From the NCBI RefSeq assembly GCF_900157365.1, contig NZ_FUEZ01000004.1, positions 1,661,066 to 1,725,065 on the forward strand: a stretch of DNA of 64,000 nt. Direction: 5' to 3'. Shown here one piece after another: positions 9,332 to 20,032 of this stretch; position 1 is the stretch's first letter, and every line of letters starts with the position of its first letter. Source of the stretch: Mycobacterium numidiamassiliense. GTDB taxonomy: Bacteria; Actinomycetota; Actinomycetes; Mycobacteriales; Mycobacteriaceae. Under the pieces are notes generated by a model. That model ran no database searches. It saw only the letters and a list, made by a program, of their open reading frames with translations, and had not been told where the DNA came from. A program made the translations under genes and the position numbers.

Positions 9332-9361
9332 TTGTGATCGAATCGTTGGGCTTCCTAGCCT
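9332..9361 (+). promoter_or_regulatory. Candidate rpfB promoter and start of its leader
   Basis: A sigma-A-like pair is present: TTGTGA at 9332-9337 and TAGCCT at 9356-9361, 18 bases apart. Transcription would start near 9368 and give a leader of roughly 90 bases before the ATG at 9461. In M. tuberculosis the rpfB operon leader has been reported to act as an RNA switch. I could not identify a matching terminator/antiterminator structure by eye. Confidence 0.45.
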
Positions 9362-9403
9362 TTTGTTCGTTGCTGCTGGATAGGTCGGTGAAGTGGTTGC
9401 TGA

Positions 9404-11463
<2,060 letters not shown>

Positions 11464-11510
11464 CCCGGCGCCGCCGGGCGTCGCTCTGTGTCGTTGGCGG
11501 CGTGCAGCGA

Positions 11511-11516
11511 TAGTCT
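11511..11516 (+). promoter_or_regulatory. Candidate -10 box for a leaderless ispE mRNA
   Basis: TAGTCT matches TANNNT and ends six bases before the GTG start at 11523, placing the transcript start at or near the start codon. There is no ribosome site before this GTG. It would give ispE its own promoter inside the rpfB-rsmA-ispE operon. Confidence 0.4.
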
Positions 11517-11522
11517 TCTGCG

Positions 11523-12482
11523 GTGTCCGCATCTGACGGCAACACCGCCGCGCAGTGGGTGCCCACCGGGTCGGTCACGGTTCGGGTGCCAGGAAAGGTC
11601 AACCTGCACCTGGCGGTCGGTGATCGTCGCGACGACGGCTATCACGAGCTGACGACGGTGTTTCACGCCGTCTCGCTGCTGGACGAGGTCACGGTGCGCA
11701 ACGCCGACGTGCTGTCGCTCGAGCTGGTCGGCGAGGGCGCCAACACCCTGCCCACCGACGAGCGCAATCTCGCCTGGCAAGCCGCCGAGTTGATGGCCGA
11801 GCATGTCGGCCGCGCGCCTGATGTCTCGATCATGATCGACAAGTCGATTCCGGTGGCCGGCGGAATGGCGGGCGGCAGCGCGGACGCGGCGGCGGTGCTG
11901 GTCGCCATGAATGCGCTGTGGGATCTGAACCTGCCGCGCCGCGATCTGCGGCTGCTCGCCGCGCAGCTGGGCAGCGACGTGCCGTTTGCCCTGCACGGCG
12001 GTACCGCGCTTGGGACCGGGCGCGGCGAGGAACTCGCAACTGTGTTGTCTCGCAACACCTTTCACTGGGTGTTGGCGTTCGCCGACGGCGGTCTGCTGAC
12101 GCGTGCGGTGTTCGCGGAGCTCGACCGGCTCAGGGAGGCCGTGGATCCGCCGCGGCTTGACGAGCCGGGGCCGGTGCTGGCAGCCCTGGCCGCGGGCGAT
12201 CCGGAGCGGTTGGCGCCGCTGCTGGGCAACGAATTGCAGGCGGCCGCGGTGAGCCTGGACCCGGCCCTGCGGCGGGCTCTGCGCGCGGGTGTGGATGCGG
12301 GTGCGCTGGCGGGCATCGTGTCCGGCTCCGGCCCGACGTGTGCCTTCCTGTGCGCCTCGGCGGTCGCGGCGGTCGATGTCGGCACCCAACTGTCCGGGGC
12401 GGGTGTCTGCCGCACGGTCCGGGTCGCCAGCGGTCCAGTGCCGGGTGCCCGCGTGGTGCCTACGCCGATGACCGAAGTGTGA
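11523..12482 (+). CDS. ispE: 4-diphosphocytidyl-2-C-methyl-D-erythritol kinase
   Basis: IspE is the ATP-dependent kinase of the non-mevalonate (MEP) isoprenoid pathway. It phosphorylates CDP-methylerythritol. The 319-residue protein has the GHMP-kinase fold: N-terminal PGKVNLHL, the ATP loop [14 protein letters not shown] near residue 110, and the C-terminal glycine-rich [10 protein letters not shown]. It is the last gene of the rpfB operon, 59 bases after rsmA. The GTG start has no Shine-Dalgarno sequence but a well placed -10 box. The last residues extend slightly beyond the usual mycobacterial length (306). Confidence 0.95.
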   Translation: MSASDGNTAAQWVPTGSVTVRVPGKVNLHLAVGDRRDDGYHELTTVFHAVSLLDEVTVRNADVLSLELVGEGANTLPTDERNLAWQAAELMAEHVGRAPDVSIMIDKSIPVAGGMAGGSADAAAVLVAMNALWDLNLPRRDLRLLAAQLGSDVPFALHGGTALGTGRGEELATVLSRNTFHWVLAFADGGLLTRAVFAELDRLREAVDPPRLDEPGPVLAALAAGDPERLAPLLGNELQAAAVSLDPALRRALRAGVDAGALAGIVSGSGPTCAFLCASAVAAVDVGTQLSGAGVCRTVRVASGPVPGARVVPTPMTEV

Positions 12483-12517
12483 CGTCGGACTCAACACGCC
12501 CGGGAGTTTGGCGGTTA

Positions 12518-12534
12518 CTTAAGAGGAGCTTAAG
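12518..12534. promoter_or_regulatory. CTTAAG-N5-CTTAAG repeat upstream of pks16
   Basis: Two copies of the self-complementary hexamer CTTAAG, 11 bases apart centre to centre, flank AGGAG. TAAGAT at 12531-12536 overlaps the second copy and could be a -10 box. The site lies about 226 bases before the pks16 start. The surrounding 277 bases have no convincing gene. It is a possible operator, or the promoter of a small upstream ORF like the one annotated as Rv1012 in M. tuberculosis. Confidence 0.3.
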
Positions 12535-12759
12535 ATAATCGGCGGTGAATAGCAGTGTTGAGCAGCAGCACGCGATGACGTCGTCCGCCGGATGCTTCGG
12601 CGGACGGCTGGTCCATGGACACCCGGTTGCTCACCAATCGCCGTTTCGAGACCTAACCGCTCCCCAACTGTGCTCGCGCGCCTGCTACACAGCATCGCCG
12701 GGCAGGCGGACTATGAAATTCCGAGCCTTGGGGGAACTGCCGGAACCGAGGAGGGTTTG

Positions 12760-14394
12760 GTGAGCAGGTTTACCGACAAGATGTTCCATAACGCCCGTAC
12801 GGCGACGACGGGCATGGTGACAGGTGAACCCCACGAACCCGTCCGGCACACCTGGGGCGAAGTTCACGAGCGCGCCCGCCGCATCGCCGGCGGCCTGGCC
12901 GCCGCGGGCATCGGCCTCGGCGACGCCGTCGGTGTGCTGGCCGGCTTCCCGGTGGAGATCGCCCCGACCGCGCAGGGCCTGTGGATGCGCGGCGCCAGCC
13001 TGACCATGCTGCACCAGCCCACGCCGCGCACCGACCTGGTCGTGTGGGCCGAGGACACCATGACCGTCATCAGCATGATCGAGGCCAAGGCCGTGATCGT
13101 GTCCGAGCCCTTCCTGGTGGCCATCCCGGTCCTCGAGGAAAAGAACATCAAGGTCCTGACCGTTGCCGACCTGCTGGCGTCGGATCCGATCGACCCCGTC
13201 GAGGTCGGCGAGGACGACCTGGCGCTGATGCAGCTGACGTCCGGTTCGACCGGCTCGCCGAAGGCCGTCCAGATCACCCACCGCAACATCCACTCCAACG
13301 CCGAGGCGATGTTCATCGGCGCCGAGTACGACATCGCCAAAGACGTCATGATCAGCTGGCTGCCCTGCTTCCACGACATGGGCATGGTCGGCTTCCTGAC
13401 CATCCCGATGTATTTCGGCGCGGAGCTGGTCAAGGTCACGCCGATGGACTTCCTGCGCGACACGCTGCTGTGGGCCAAGCTCATCGACAAGTACAAGGGC
13501 ACCATGACCGCGGCGCCCAACTTCGCCTATGCGCTGCTGGCCAAGCGGCTGCGGCGCCAGGCCAAGCCGGGTGACTTCGACCTGTCCACCCTGCGCTTCG
13601 CGCTGTCGGGCGCCGAGCCCGTCGAGCCCGCCGATGTCGAGGACCTGCTGGATGCGGGCAAGCCGTTCGGTCTGCAGCCCGCGGCGATCCTGCCGGCCTA
13701 CGGCATGGCGGAAACCACGCTGGCCGTGTCGTTCTCCGAGTGCGGCGCCGGTCTGGTCGTCGACGAGGTCGACGCCGACCTGCTGGCCGCCCTGCGCCGG
13801 GCCGTGCCGGCCACCAAGGGCAACACCCGCAGGCTGGCCACGCTCGGGCCGCTGCTCAAGGACCTCGAGGCCCGCATCATCGACGAGAACGGCGAGGTGA
13901 TGGCCGCGCGCGGGGTCGGTGTCATCGAGCTGCGCGGCGAGTCGCTGACGCCTGGCTACCTGACCATGGGCGGCTTCATGCCGGCCCAGGACGAGCACGG
14001 CTGGTACGACACCGGTGACCTCGGCTACCTCACCGAGGAGGGCCACGTCGTGGTGTGCGGCCGGGTCAAGGACGTCATCATCATGGCCGGCCGCAACATC
14101 TACCCGACCGACATCGAGCGGGCCGCCGGCCGCGTCAAGGGTGTCCGCCCGGGCTGCGCCGTCGCCGTGCGGCTCGATGCCGGACACTCGCGCGAGACCT
14201 TCGCCGTCGCGGTCGAGTCGAACGCCTTCGAAGATCCCGCCGAGGTGCGCCGCATCGAGCACGAGGTGGCGCACGAGGTCGTCAGCGAAGTAGACATGCG
14301 CCCACGCAATGTGGTGGTGCTTGGCCCCGGGACCATCCCGAAGACGCCGTCGGGCAAGCTGCGCCGGGCGAACTCCGTCACCCTCGTTACGTAG
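12760..14394 (+). CDS. pks16: Fatty-acyl-AMP ligase-like adenylating enzyme Pks16
   Basis: Despite its historic name this is not a polyketide synthase. It is a member of the AMP-forming ligase (FadD/FAAL) superfamily that would adenylate a fatty or related carboxylic acid. The phosphate-binding motif [12 protein letters not shown] is near residue 160, YGMAETTL follows in the middle, YDTGDLG and GRVKDVII come near the domain hinge, and [10 protein letters not shown] is at the C terminus. GTG at 12760 gives 544 residues, matching Rv1013, and has GAGGAGGG just upstream. The open frame extends 56 codons further upstream, but that part is unlike the family. The gene overlaps the end of the convergent amidohydrolase gene by 8 bases. 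The substrate is unknown. Confidence 0.92.
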   Translation: MSRFTDKMFHNARTATTGMVTGEPHEPVRHTWGEVHERARRIAGGLAAAGIGLGDAVGVLAGFPVEIAPTAQGLWMRGASLTMLHQPTPRTDLVVWAEDTMTVISMIEAKAVIVSEPFLVAIPVLEEKNIKVLTVADLLASDPIDPVEVGEDDLALMQLTSGSTGSPKAVQITHRNIHSNAEAMFIGAEYDIAKDVMISWLPCFHDMGMVGFLTIPMYFGAELVKVTPMDFLRDTLLWAKLIDKYKGTMTAAPNFAYALLAKRLRRQAKPGDFDLSTLRFALSGAEPVEPADVEDLLDAGKPFGLQPAAILPAYGMAETTLAVSFSECGAGLVVDEVDADLLAALRRAVPATKGNTRRLATLGPLLKDLEARIIDENGEVMAARGVGVIELRGESLTPGYLTMGGFMPAQDEHGWYDTGDLGYLTEEGHVVVCGRVKDVIIMAGRNIYPTDIERAAGRVKGVRPGCAVAVRLDAGHSRETFAVAVESNAFEDPAEVRRIEHEVAHEVVSEVDMRPRNVVVLGPGTIPKTPSGKLRRANSVTLVT

Positions 14395-15652
14395 CCGCCA
14401 GCTGCTTCTGCGCGTAGCGGCGCGCCCACTCCTTGCGCGGGCGGATCGACACGTCGACGTCGGCGCCCTTGGCTCGTAGCGCCTTCACGCTGGCCTGCTC
14501 GCGCGGTGTGCGGGCGAACGGATCCCAGCTGAAGAAGTTGCAGGCGTTGCGCCAGGTGATCTTGTTGATGTCGCTGTCGTCGGCGCCTGCGGCGTCCAGC
14601 TCGGCCAGCACCTGCTCGGGCGCGTCCGGCCAGAAACAGTCGGAGTGTGGGTAGTCGCATTCCCAGGCGATGATGTCGATGCCGATCTCGTGGCGCAGCT
14701 TCAGCGATGTCTTGTCGGTGACGTAGCAGGCCAGGGAGTGCTCGCGGAACACGTCGCTGGGCAGCTTGTCGCCGAAGTCGCGACGCAGCCACTTCTGGTT
14801 GGTGTAGTGCCGGTCGCTGCGGTCGAGATAGAACGGGATCCAGCCGATGCCGCCCTCGGAGAACGCGAACTTCAGGTCGGGGTAGTTCCGCATCGCCGGA
14901 CCCCACAACAGGTCCTGGGCGCACATCGCCGAGACCTGGGTGGCCAGGATGATCATGTTGTCGATCGGCGCGTTGGGCGCCATGCTGATCGCGCCGAAGC
15001 CGGTGCCGATGTGCAGACACATCACCACGTTCTCCTCGGACAGCGTGCGGAAGACCGGGCCCCAGTAGTCGTCGTCGTGGTAGCTCGGCAGTCCTTCGAG
15101 GTGCGGCAGCTCGGGCATGGTGACGGCCCGGCAGCCCTTCGCGGCGACGCGGCGGATCTCGGCGCACATCCCCTCCGGAGTCCATGTCGGCAGGATGGCG
15201 ATCGGGATGAATCGGTCCGGGTACGACCCGGCCCATTCGTCGATGTGCCAGTCGTTGTAGGCCGACACCATCACCAGCGTGACGTCTTCGCGCGTCATGT
15301 TGAGGTGGCGGGCCGAGAAGCCGGTGAAGGTCGGGAAGCACATCGACGCGAGGATGCCGTTGCGGTTCATGTCGCGCACGCGTTCGTGGACGTCGTAGAC
15401 GCCGGGGCGCATCTCGGCGAAGCCGGCGGGGTCGCGGCCCCACTCCTCGGCCGGCCAGGAGACCACCGCGTTCAGCCCGCTCACGCCCTGGGGCCTGCCC
15501 TGGTACATCCACTGGTCGACGCCCTTGTCGTCGGTGACGACGATGGGCGCCTCGTCCTTGTATTTGCTCGGAACGTGGCGCAGAAACATGTCCGGCGGCT
15601 CCACGACGTGGTCGTCGATGCTCACCAGGATCAAGTCGTCGGTATTCACCAC
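14387..15652 (-). CDS. Amidohydrolase 2 family metal-dependent hydrolase
   Basis: This TIM-barrel hydrolase of the amidohydrolase-2 family (PF04909, including decarboxylases such as ACMSD) has about 421 residues from this start. The N-terminal metal motif appears as [14 protein letters not shown] conserved HIGTGFG strand and the late WECDYPHSD contain further likely metal or acid residues. The substrate cannot be assigned. GTG at 15652 (or 15649) avoids antisense overlap with the divergent AraC gene; an ATG at 15721 would add 23 poorly patterned residues. Pairing with an AraC regulator suggests an inducible catabolic function, which is inference. Confidence 0.87.
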   Translation of the reverse strand: MVNTDDLILVSIDDHVVEPPDMFLRHVPSKYKDEAPIVVTDDKGVDQWMYQGRPQGVSGLNAVVSWPAEEWGRDPAGFAEMRPGVYDVHERVRDMNRNGILASMCFPTFTGFSARHLNMTREDVTLVMVSAYNDWHIDEWAGSYPDRFIPIAILPTWTPEGMCAEIRRVAAKGCRAVTMPELPHLEGLPSYHDDDYWGPVFRTLSEENVVMCLHIGTGFGAISMAPNAPIDNMIILATQVSAMCAQDLLWGPAMRNYPDLKFAFSEGGIGWIPFYLDRSDRHYTNQKWLRRDFGDKLPSDVFREHSLACYVTDKTSLKLRHEIGIDIIAWECDYPHSDCFWPDAPEQVLAELDAAGADDSDINKITWRNACNFFSWDPFARTPREQASVKALRAKGADVDVSIRPRKEWARRYAQKQLAAT

Positions 15653-15660
15653 TCCACTTG

Positions 15661-15666
15661 TACCCT
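15661..15666 (+). promoter_or_regulatory. Candidate -10 box for the AraC gene
   Basis: TACCCT fits TANNNT and ends eight bases before the GTG at 15675, consistent with a leaderless or nearly leaderless message. It lies in the short divergent gap between the AraC and amidohydrolase genes. Confidence 0.33.
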
Positions 15667-15674
15667 GGACTCTC

Positions 15675-16529
15675 GTGACCGTCTCCGCATCTTCGGCCAA
15701 GGTTTTATCCGGATCGGCCAATCGCGAAAAGATAGGCCGGGTCGAACTGCGCCATGGTGGACGGGCCCGTGGCGGCAGCTACCTCTACGAGGGGAATCGG
15801 CTGCCGCCGCTTGTTACTGGCTGGCACTCGCACGATCTGCACCAAATTCAGTACGCGATCGGGGGCGTGGTCGAGGTCGAGACCGCGGCCGCCCATTACT
15901 TGTTGCCGCCACAGCAGGCCGCCTGGATCCCGGTCGGACTGGAACACCAGGCCACCATGAACCCCGATGTCCGCAGCGTGGCGGTGATGTTCGATCCCGA
16001 GCTGCTGCCGCCGGTCGACAAGCGGATGCGGATTGTGGCCGTCTCGCCGCTGATCCGTCAGATGATGATCTACGCGCTGCGCTGGCCGATTGACCGTGCC
16101 GACAGCGATCCGGTTTCCGATGGCTTCTTCCACACCCTCGGTCATCTGGTCTTCGAGGCGCTGGAACATGAAGCGCCGCTGAGCTTGCCGACCTCGACCA
16201 ATCCGATCGTGGCCGCCGCGATGAGCTATACCAAGGCGCACCTGGCGTCGGTGACTGCCGTCGACGTCAGCCGCGCGGTCGCCGTGTCGGAGCGCACGTT
16301 GCGGCGCAAGTTCGACGAGGCGATCGGCATGCCTTGGCGCACATACCTTTTGCACGCGCGGATGCTGCGCGCTATGGCTTTGCTTGCGGCGCCCGGCCAG
16401 TCGGTGCAGCAGACTGCGACGGCGGTCGGCTTCGACAGCCTGAGCGCGTTCACTCGCGCCTTCGCCCAGTTCTGCGGCCAGACACCGTCGGCCTATCGGC
16501 AGGGCACCAATGACGTTGTGAGGGAATGA
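15675..16529 (+). CDS. AraC family transcriptional regulator with N-terminal cupin
   Basis: This 284-residue regulator has a cupin-like N-terminal sensing domain; GWHSHDLHQIQY carries the His-rich cupin motif near residue 45. Two C-terminal helix-turn-helix motifs are at about residues 185-275, with SERTLRRKF and the AraC signature ending GFDSLSAFTRAF and GQTPSAYR. It binds DNA in the cytosol and probably controls the divergent amidohydrolase gene. The upstream frame runs on to 15525 antisense to that gene, but GTG at 15675 removes this overlap and has a -10 box just ahead. Confidence 0.88.
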   Translation: MTVSASSAKVLSGSANREKIGRVELRHGGRARGGSYLYEGNRLPPLVTGWHSHDLHQIQYAIGGVVEVETAAAHYLLPPQQAAWIPVGLEHQATMNPDVRSVAVMFDPELLPPVDKRMRIVAVSPLIRQMMIYALRWPIDRADSDPVSDGFFHTLGHLVFEALEHEAPLSLPTSTNPIVAAAMSYTKAHLASVTAVDVSRAVAVSERTLRRKFDEAIGMPWRTYLLHARMLRAMALLAAPGQSVQQTATAVGFDSLSAFTRAFAQFCGQTPSAYRQGTNDVVRE

Positions 16530-16544
16530 TTTTGGTAGGCAGTC

Positions 16545-17120
16545 CTACCAGGCGTGCACGCGGTTCTGCGCGGGCTCCAAGCCCAGTTCGATGAGCAACT
16601 CGGTGGCGTCGGCGGCCTGCTCGCAGATGGTGGGAACCTCCGCGCGCTCGGTCGCCGTGAAGTTCTCCAACACGAACGCCGCGGGGTCTTTGCGTCCGGG
16701 CGGACGGCCGATCCCGATGCGTACCCGCTGAAAGTCCTTGGTGCCCAATGCGGAAGCCACCGAGCGCAGTCCGTTGTGGCCACCTTCTCCGCCGCCGATC
16801 TTGAGCCGGATGCGTCCGAATTCGAGGTCGAGGTCGTCGTGGATGACGATGACGTCGGCGGGCACGACGGAGTAAAACTTGGCCAGCGGGCCGATCTGGC
16901 GACCGGACTCGTTCATGTAGCAGCGTGGCTTTGCCAGCACCACCGAGTGTCCCGCCAATCGGCCGCTGGCGATCTCGGCACCAGAGCGCTTGTGCGCCTT
17001 GAACTTCGAGCCCAGCCTCCCGGCAAGCAGGTCGGCGACCATGAACCCGACGTTGTGCCGGGTGCGAGCGTAGTTGTCTCCGGGATTGCCTAGGCCGACC
17101 ACCAGTAGGGGCTCGGCCAC
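16545..17120 (-). CDS. pth: Peptidyl-tRNA hydrolase
   Basis: Pth releases tRNA from prematurely dropped peptidyl-tRNA. The 191-residue protein carries all family landmarks: VGLGNPG near the N terminus, the catalytic His in RHNVGF (residue 22), the substrate-binding [16 protein letters not shown], and [10 protein letters not shown]. Length equals the M. tuberculosis enzyme (Rv1014c). It follows rplY by 12 bases in the same direction, so the two are co-transcribed. Its stop lies 15 bases from the end of the convergent AraC gene. Confidence 0.97.
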   Translation of the reverse strand: MAEPLLVVGLGNPGDNYARTRHNVGFMVADLLAGRLGSKFKAHKRSGAEIASGRLAGHSVVLAKPRCYMNESGRQIGPLAKFYSVVPADVIVIHDDLDLEFGRIRLKIGGGEGGHNGLRSVASALGTKDFQRVRIGIGRPPGRKDPAAFVLENFTATERAEVPTICEQAADATELLIELGLEPAQNRVHAW

Positions 17121-17132
17121 CTCGTGAGCCGC

Positions 17133-17792
17133 CTACTCGGACTCGTCGGAAGCGGCCTCGTCGCCGCCCGCGTCGCCGCCCTCGTCGGCTTCCGGTGCCG
17201 CGGCGGTCTCGCCGGAGCCCTCTTCTTCGAGGTCTTCTGCGGTCGGGGCGTTCACCACGTTGACGACCAGCAATTCGGGGTCGGAGATCAGGTTGACGCC
17301 GGCGGGCAGCGTGATCTGTCCGGCGGCGAACTGGGTGCCCGGCGCGGCGCCCTCGACCGACACGGTCAGTTGCTCGGGGATCGACATTGCGTCGACCTCG
17401 ATCTCGATCGTCTGGGTGTCCTGGGTGACCAGGGTGTCAGGGCCGGCCTCACCCTCGATGATGACGTTGACCTCGACGACGACCTTCTCGCCGCGACGCA
17501 CGACCAGCAGGTCGGCGTGTTGAATGGAGCGGCGGATCGGGTGGATGTCGAGCGCCTTGGTCAGCGCCAGCTGCTCTTTGCCGTCGATATCGAGGGTCAG
17601 CACGGCGTTGGTGCCGGAGTGGCGCAGCACTGCTGCGAAATCGCGTCCGGGCAATTCCAGGTGCTGGGGGTCGGCGCCGTGACCGTAGATGACAGCGGGG
17701 ATCTTGCCCTCGCGCCGGGCCCGCCGGGACGCGCCCTTGCCGGTCTCGGTTCGTACCACGGCCTTCAATTTGTTGACTGCCGATTTGGCCAT
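17133..17792 (-). CDS. rplY: 50S ribosomal protein L25 (bL25, CTC form)
   Basis: This is the 5S rRNA-binding ribosomal protein bL25 in its long general-stress (CTC) form, 219 residues. The N-terminal L25 domain (about 1-95) includes [19 protein letters not shown]. The TL5/CTC C-terminal beta domain follows to about 190. The last 30 residues are very acidic and Gly/Ala-rich, as in mycobacterial homologues. The ATG at 17792 has CAGGAG upstream. It is the first gene of a two-gene unit with pth. Confidence 0.96.
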   Translation of the reverse strand: MAKSAVNKLKAVVRTETGKGASRRARREGKIPAVIYGHGADPQHLELPGRDFAAVLRHSGTNAVLTLDIDGKEQLALTKALDIHPIRRSIQHADLLVVRRGEKVVVEVNVIIEGEAGPDTLVTQDTQTIEIEVDAMSIPEQLTVSVEGAAPGTQFAAGQITLPAGVNLISDPELLVVNVVNAPTAEDLEEEGSGETAAAPEADEGGDAGGDEAASDESE

Positions 17793-18021
17793 TGTGTCGC
17801 TCCTGTGTGCTCGGTACCTAAGTTCTTGGCACGGCCAGGATCACGACAGTTGAGTCGGTCTCCGTCGATAACGGTGCCGGCTGAACCGCCGGCAACCCTC
17901 GCCGTGACGCCCGGCAAGGTTAGCGCATGTGCACCTCAGAGCGGAAATTGCTGATCGAGCTGCTGGTGGCCGTCACATCCGCCAGTCGGGTCGAAGGCTG
18001 AGGAGGCACCCGAGTTGCCCA

Positions 18022-18101
18022 CCTCCGAGCGACAACTCTGCGATGCGCCGCGGGGTGTGACGCAGCTGTCGCGCGGAGGTGACTGAGTTGTCGCTCGGAG
18101 G
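18022..18101. repeat. Perfect 17-bp inverted repeat with 46-bp spacer
   Basis: The left arm at 18022-18038 (CCTCCGAGCGACAACTC) is the exact reverse complement of the right arm at 18085-18101. A partial third copy, CTGTCGCGCGGAGG, lies in the spacer. The element sits 39 bases beyond the stop of the SDR gene, in the gap before rplY. It has no T-run, so a classic terminator is unlikely. The whole stretch from 17940 to 18153 is bounded by a 10-bp direct repeat, AGCGGAAATT. It could be a dispersed intergenic repeat or a strong RNA hairpin at the end of the SDR transcript. Confidence 0.65.
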
Positions 18102-18139
18102 CGGACAAAAGGCCATCGGCCCGCGAGCGCCAGCGGCGC

Positions 18140-19009
18140 TCAAAGCGGAAATTTGGTGCCCGTGAGCTGCTCAGACAGGTCCCAGAGCGCGGTGGCGGTC
18201 GCCGTGTCCCGCGCCGCGCGGCTGCGCCCGACGGGCTGGGAGCGGCCGAACTGGCCGAACCGGGGGCCGATGAACGTGTTGCCCGGCAGGTCCTGCGACG
18301 CCGCGTACAGCGTTTGCCGGGCGCCAAAGGCGGCGTCGGTGGCAACTATCCGGGTGGCGGCCGACATCACCGCATCACCCAGTTTGCGACCGGAGGCCCC
18401 CTGCAGGTTGGTCTGCGAGTAGCCGGGATGGGCCGCCAGCGAGCGCAACGGCGACCCGACCGCCTCCAGGCGGCGCTGCAGCTCGCTGGTGAAAAGCAGG
18501 TTGGCGAGCTTCGACTGGCCGTAGGCAAGCCATGCCGAATATCGCCGGGACTTCCAGTTCAGGTCGTCGAGGTTGATGCGTCCCGCGTAGTGCAGCATCG
18601 ACGACACCGTCACCACCCGGTCGCCGACCTTCGGGAGTAACAGGTTGGTCAGTGCGAAGTGGCCGAGATGGTTGGTGCCGATCTGGCTCTCGAAGCCATC
18701 GACCGTGAGGGTGTAGGGGGTTGCCATGATGCCGGCGTTATTGATCAAGACGTCGAGCTTGTCGACCCCGTCGGCGAAGCGGCGCACCGACGACAAATCC
18801 TGCAGATCCAGTTGACGCACCTCGACGTCCCCGGTCATCTGTTGAGCCGCGGCCTCTCCCTTACTCGGGGTGCGGACGGCCAAGATGACCGTGGCGCCCG
18901 TTCGTGCCAACTCGCGGGCCGTCACCGCGCCCAGCCCACTATTGGCGCCGGTGATGATCACGGTGCGCCCGGCGAACGAAGGGAGATCAGCGGCGGTCCA
19001 GTCAGTCAT
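18140..19009 (-). CDS. Short-chain dehydrogenase/reductase (retinol-dehydrogenase-like)
   Basis: This 289-residue Rossmann-fold NAD(P)-dependent oxidoreductase has the cofactor loop TGANSGLG at residues 20-27, NNAG at about 90-93, catalytic Ser near 136, and the YxxxK pair at Tyr163 and Lys167. The overall pattern resembles the WW-oxidoreductase/retinol dehydrogenase branch of SDRs common in mycobacteria. The substrate is unknown. In M. tuberculosis lpqT is directly next to rplY, so this gene is an insertion or retained extra in the block. It starts 19 bases beyond the lpqT stop in the same direction. Confidence 0.9.
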   Translation of the reverse strand: MTDWTAADLPSFAGRTVIITGANSGLGAVTARELARTGATVILAVRTPSKGEAAAQQMTGDVEVRQLDLQDLSSVRRFADGVDKLDVLINNAGIMATPYTLTVDGFESQIGTNHLGHFALTNLLLPKVGDRVVTVSSMLHYAGRINLDDLNWKSRRYSAWLAYGQSKLANLLFTSELQRRLEAVGSPLRSLAAHPGYSQTNLQGASGRKLGDAVMSAATRIVATDAAFGARQTLYAASQDLPGNTFIGPRFGQFGRSQPVGRSRAARDTATATALWDLSEQLTGTKFPL

Positions 19010-19028
19010 GACCCTCAGTGTCCTCTAG

Positions 19029-19679
19029 TTACTTTGCGGCGACGACGAATCCACGGATGATCCCCTCGATATCCGTCGACTGTGTGACCGCCTGATCGGC
19101 CAGGCTGGTGATGGTCAACTGAACCAGGTAGCGCTGATCGGCGGGCGGCTTACCCGTGGGGGTGACGATCCGATTCCAGCTGTGCAGTCGGGGGCCGTTG
19201 GGGTCGTAGCTGCCCTGGGTCATCGACGACGGGAAACCGTTGAAGGGGGCGGCCGATGCGTCCAGCTGATGGAAGTTCTCGAACAGTTGGGCATCGTCAT
19301 TGCCGTGCTTGATGACCTGTGCGGGGTCGAAGGGGCCATGCAGCTCGAAGACGACGAGCCTGGCCGTCGGATACTTACCGCCCTTGGAGATCATCACCGT
19401 CTCCGGCGTGATGTTCGGATTGGTGGACGACGACCAGCCCGCCGGCGTCGGAATCGACACGGTCAGATCCTTCAGCGCACTCGGTGCCACCTGATGGCCG
19501 GTGACGCCGATGCTGTCCAGATACTGCGACAACGGGACGGGCTTGTCCGTCGTTGTGGTGGTAGTGGCCGTCGCCGAACTCGTCGTCCAAACCGATGTGT
19601 AGTCAGGCGATTTCGGCCCGCAGCCGACCGCGGACACAGCCAGCGCGATGATTGCGCCCGCAACTGCGAGCCGTCTCAC
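19029..19679 (-). CDS. lpqT: Lipoprotein LpqT (LpqN/LpqT family)
   Basis: This is a 216-residue exported lipoprotein. Its signal peptide ends in the lipobox SAVGC with Cys20 as lipidation site, followed by a Thr/Ser-rich linker (about 30-46) and the LpqN/LpqT domain. Family members are cell-envelope proteins of mycobacteria without a settled biochemical activity. The GTG start overlaps the stop of the upstream arsC-like gene (GTGA), which indicates translational coupling. Placement matches Rv1016c. Confidence 0.92.
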   Translation of the reverse strand: MRRLAVAGAIIALAVSAVGCGPKSPDYTSVWTTSSATATTTTTTDKPVPLSQYLDSIGVTGHQVAPSALKDLTVSIPTPAGWSSSTNPNITPETVMISKGGKYPTARLVVFELHGPFDPAQVIKHGNDDAQLFENFHQLDASAAPFNGFPSSMTQGSYDPNGPRLHSWNRIVTPTGKPPADQRYLVQLTITSLADQAVTQSTDIEGIIRGFVVAAK

Positions 19680-20032
19680 AGAATCTCGCGGACCGCGTCG
19701 ATCGGTCGCGCCAAGCGGGTGCCCTTCGACGTGACGACGAACGGACGCTCGATCAGGATTGGGTGTTCTGTCATGGCGTCAAGCAACTCGTCGTCGTCCG
19801 CGTCGGCAAGGTTGAGTTCGGCGTAGAGCGGCTCGCGCTTGCGCACCGCGGTGCGGACATCGATCCCGGCGTCGTGGATCAGCTTTTCCAGCTCCTCGCG
19901 CGACGGCGGCTGCTTGAGATATTGGACGACCTCGGGATCACAGCCGTTGTCCCGCAACAGGTCTAGCGTCTTGCGTGAGGTGCTGCACCTCGGGTTGTGG
20001 AAGATGACAGCCTTGCCGAGACCACCGGGCAT
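19676..20032 (-). CDS. arsC: ArsC-family arsenate reductase-like protein
   Basis: This 118-residue thioredoxin-fold protein belongs to the ArsC/Spx group. The catalytic Cys lies in HNPRCSTSRKTL (Cys16), with QYLKQPPS after it and IERPFVV near the C terminus, as in glutaredoxin-coupled arsenate reductases. It would reduce arsenate in the cytosol, although many family members are of unknown role and no ars operon is present. The ATG abuts the prs stop with no spacing, and its own stop overlaps the lpqT start. It is therefore the middle gene of a tightly coupled prs-arsC-lpqT unit. Confidence 0.88.
   Translation of the reverse strand: MPGGLGKAVIFHNPRCSTSRKTLDLLRDNGCDPEVVQYLKQPPSREELEKLIHDAGIDVRTAVRKREPLYAELNLADADDDELLDAMTEHPILIERPFVVTSKGTRLARPIDAVREIL

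Noticed and set aside
12545..12763. A 72-codon ORF upstream of pks16, in the place of Rv1012 of M. tuberculosis
   Set aside because: No ribosome site, no recognisable features, and it overlaps the pks16 start; I cannot confirm similarity to Rv1012.
17920..18345. A minus-strand frame whose end recalls a duplicated SDR C terminus (QQFPL and stop)
   Set aside because: Only a few residues match the SDR ending; the shared AATTTCCGCT stretch is too short to call a pseudogene.
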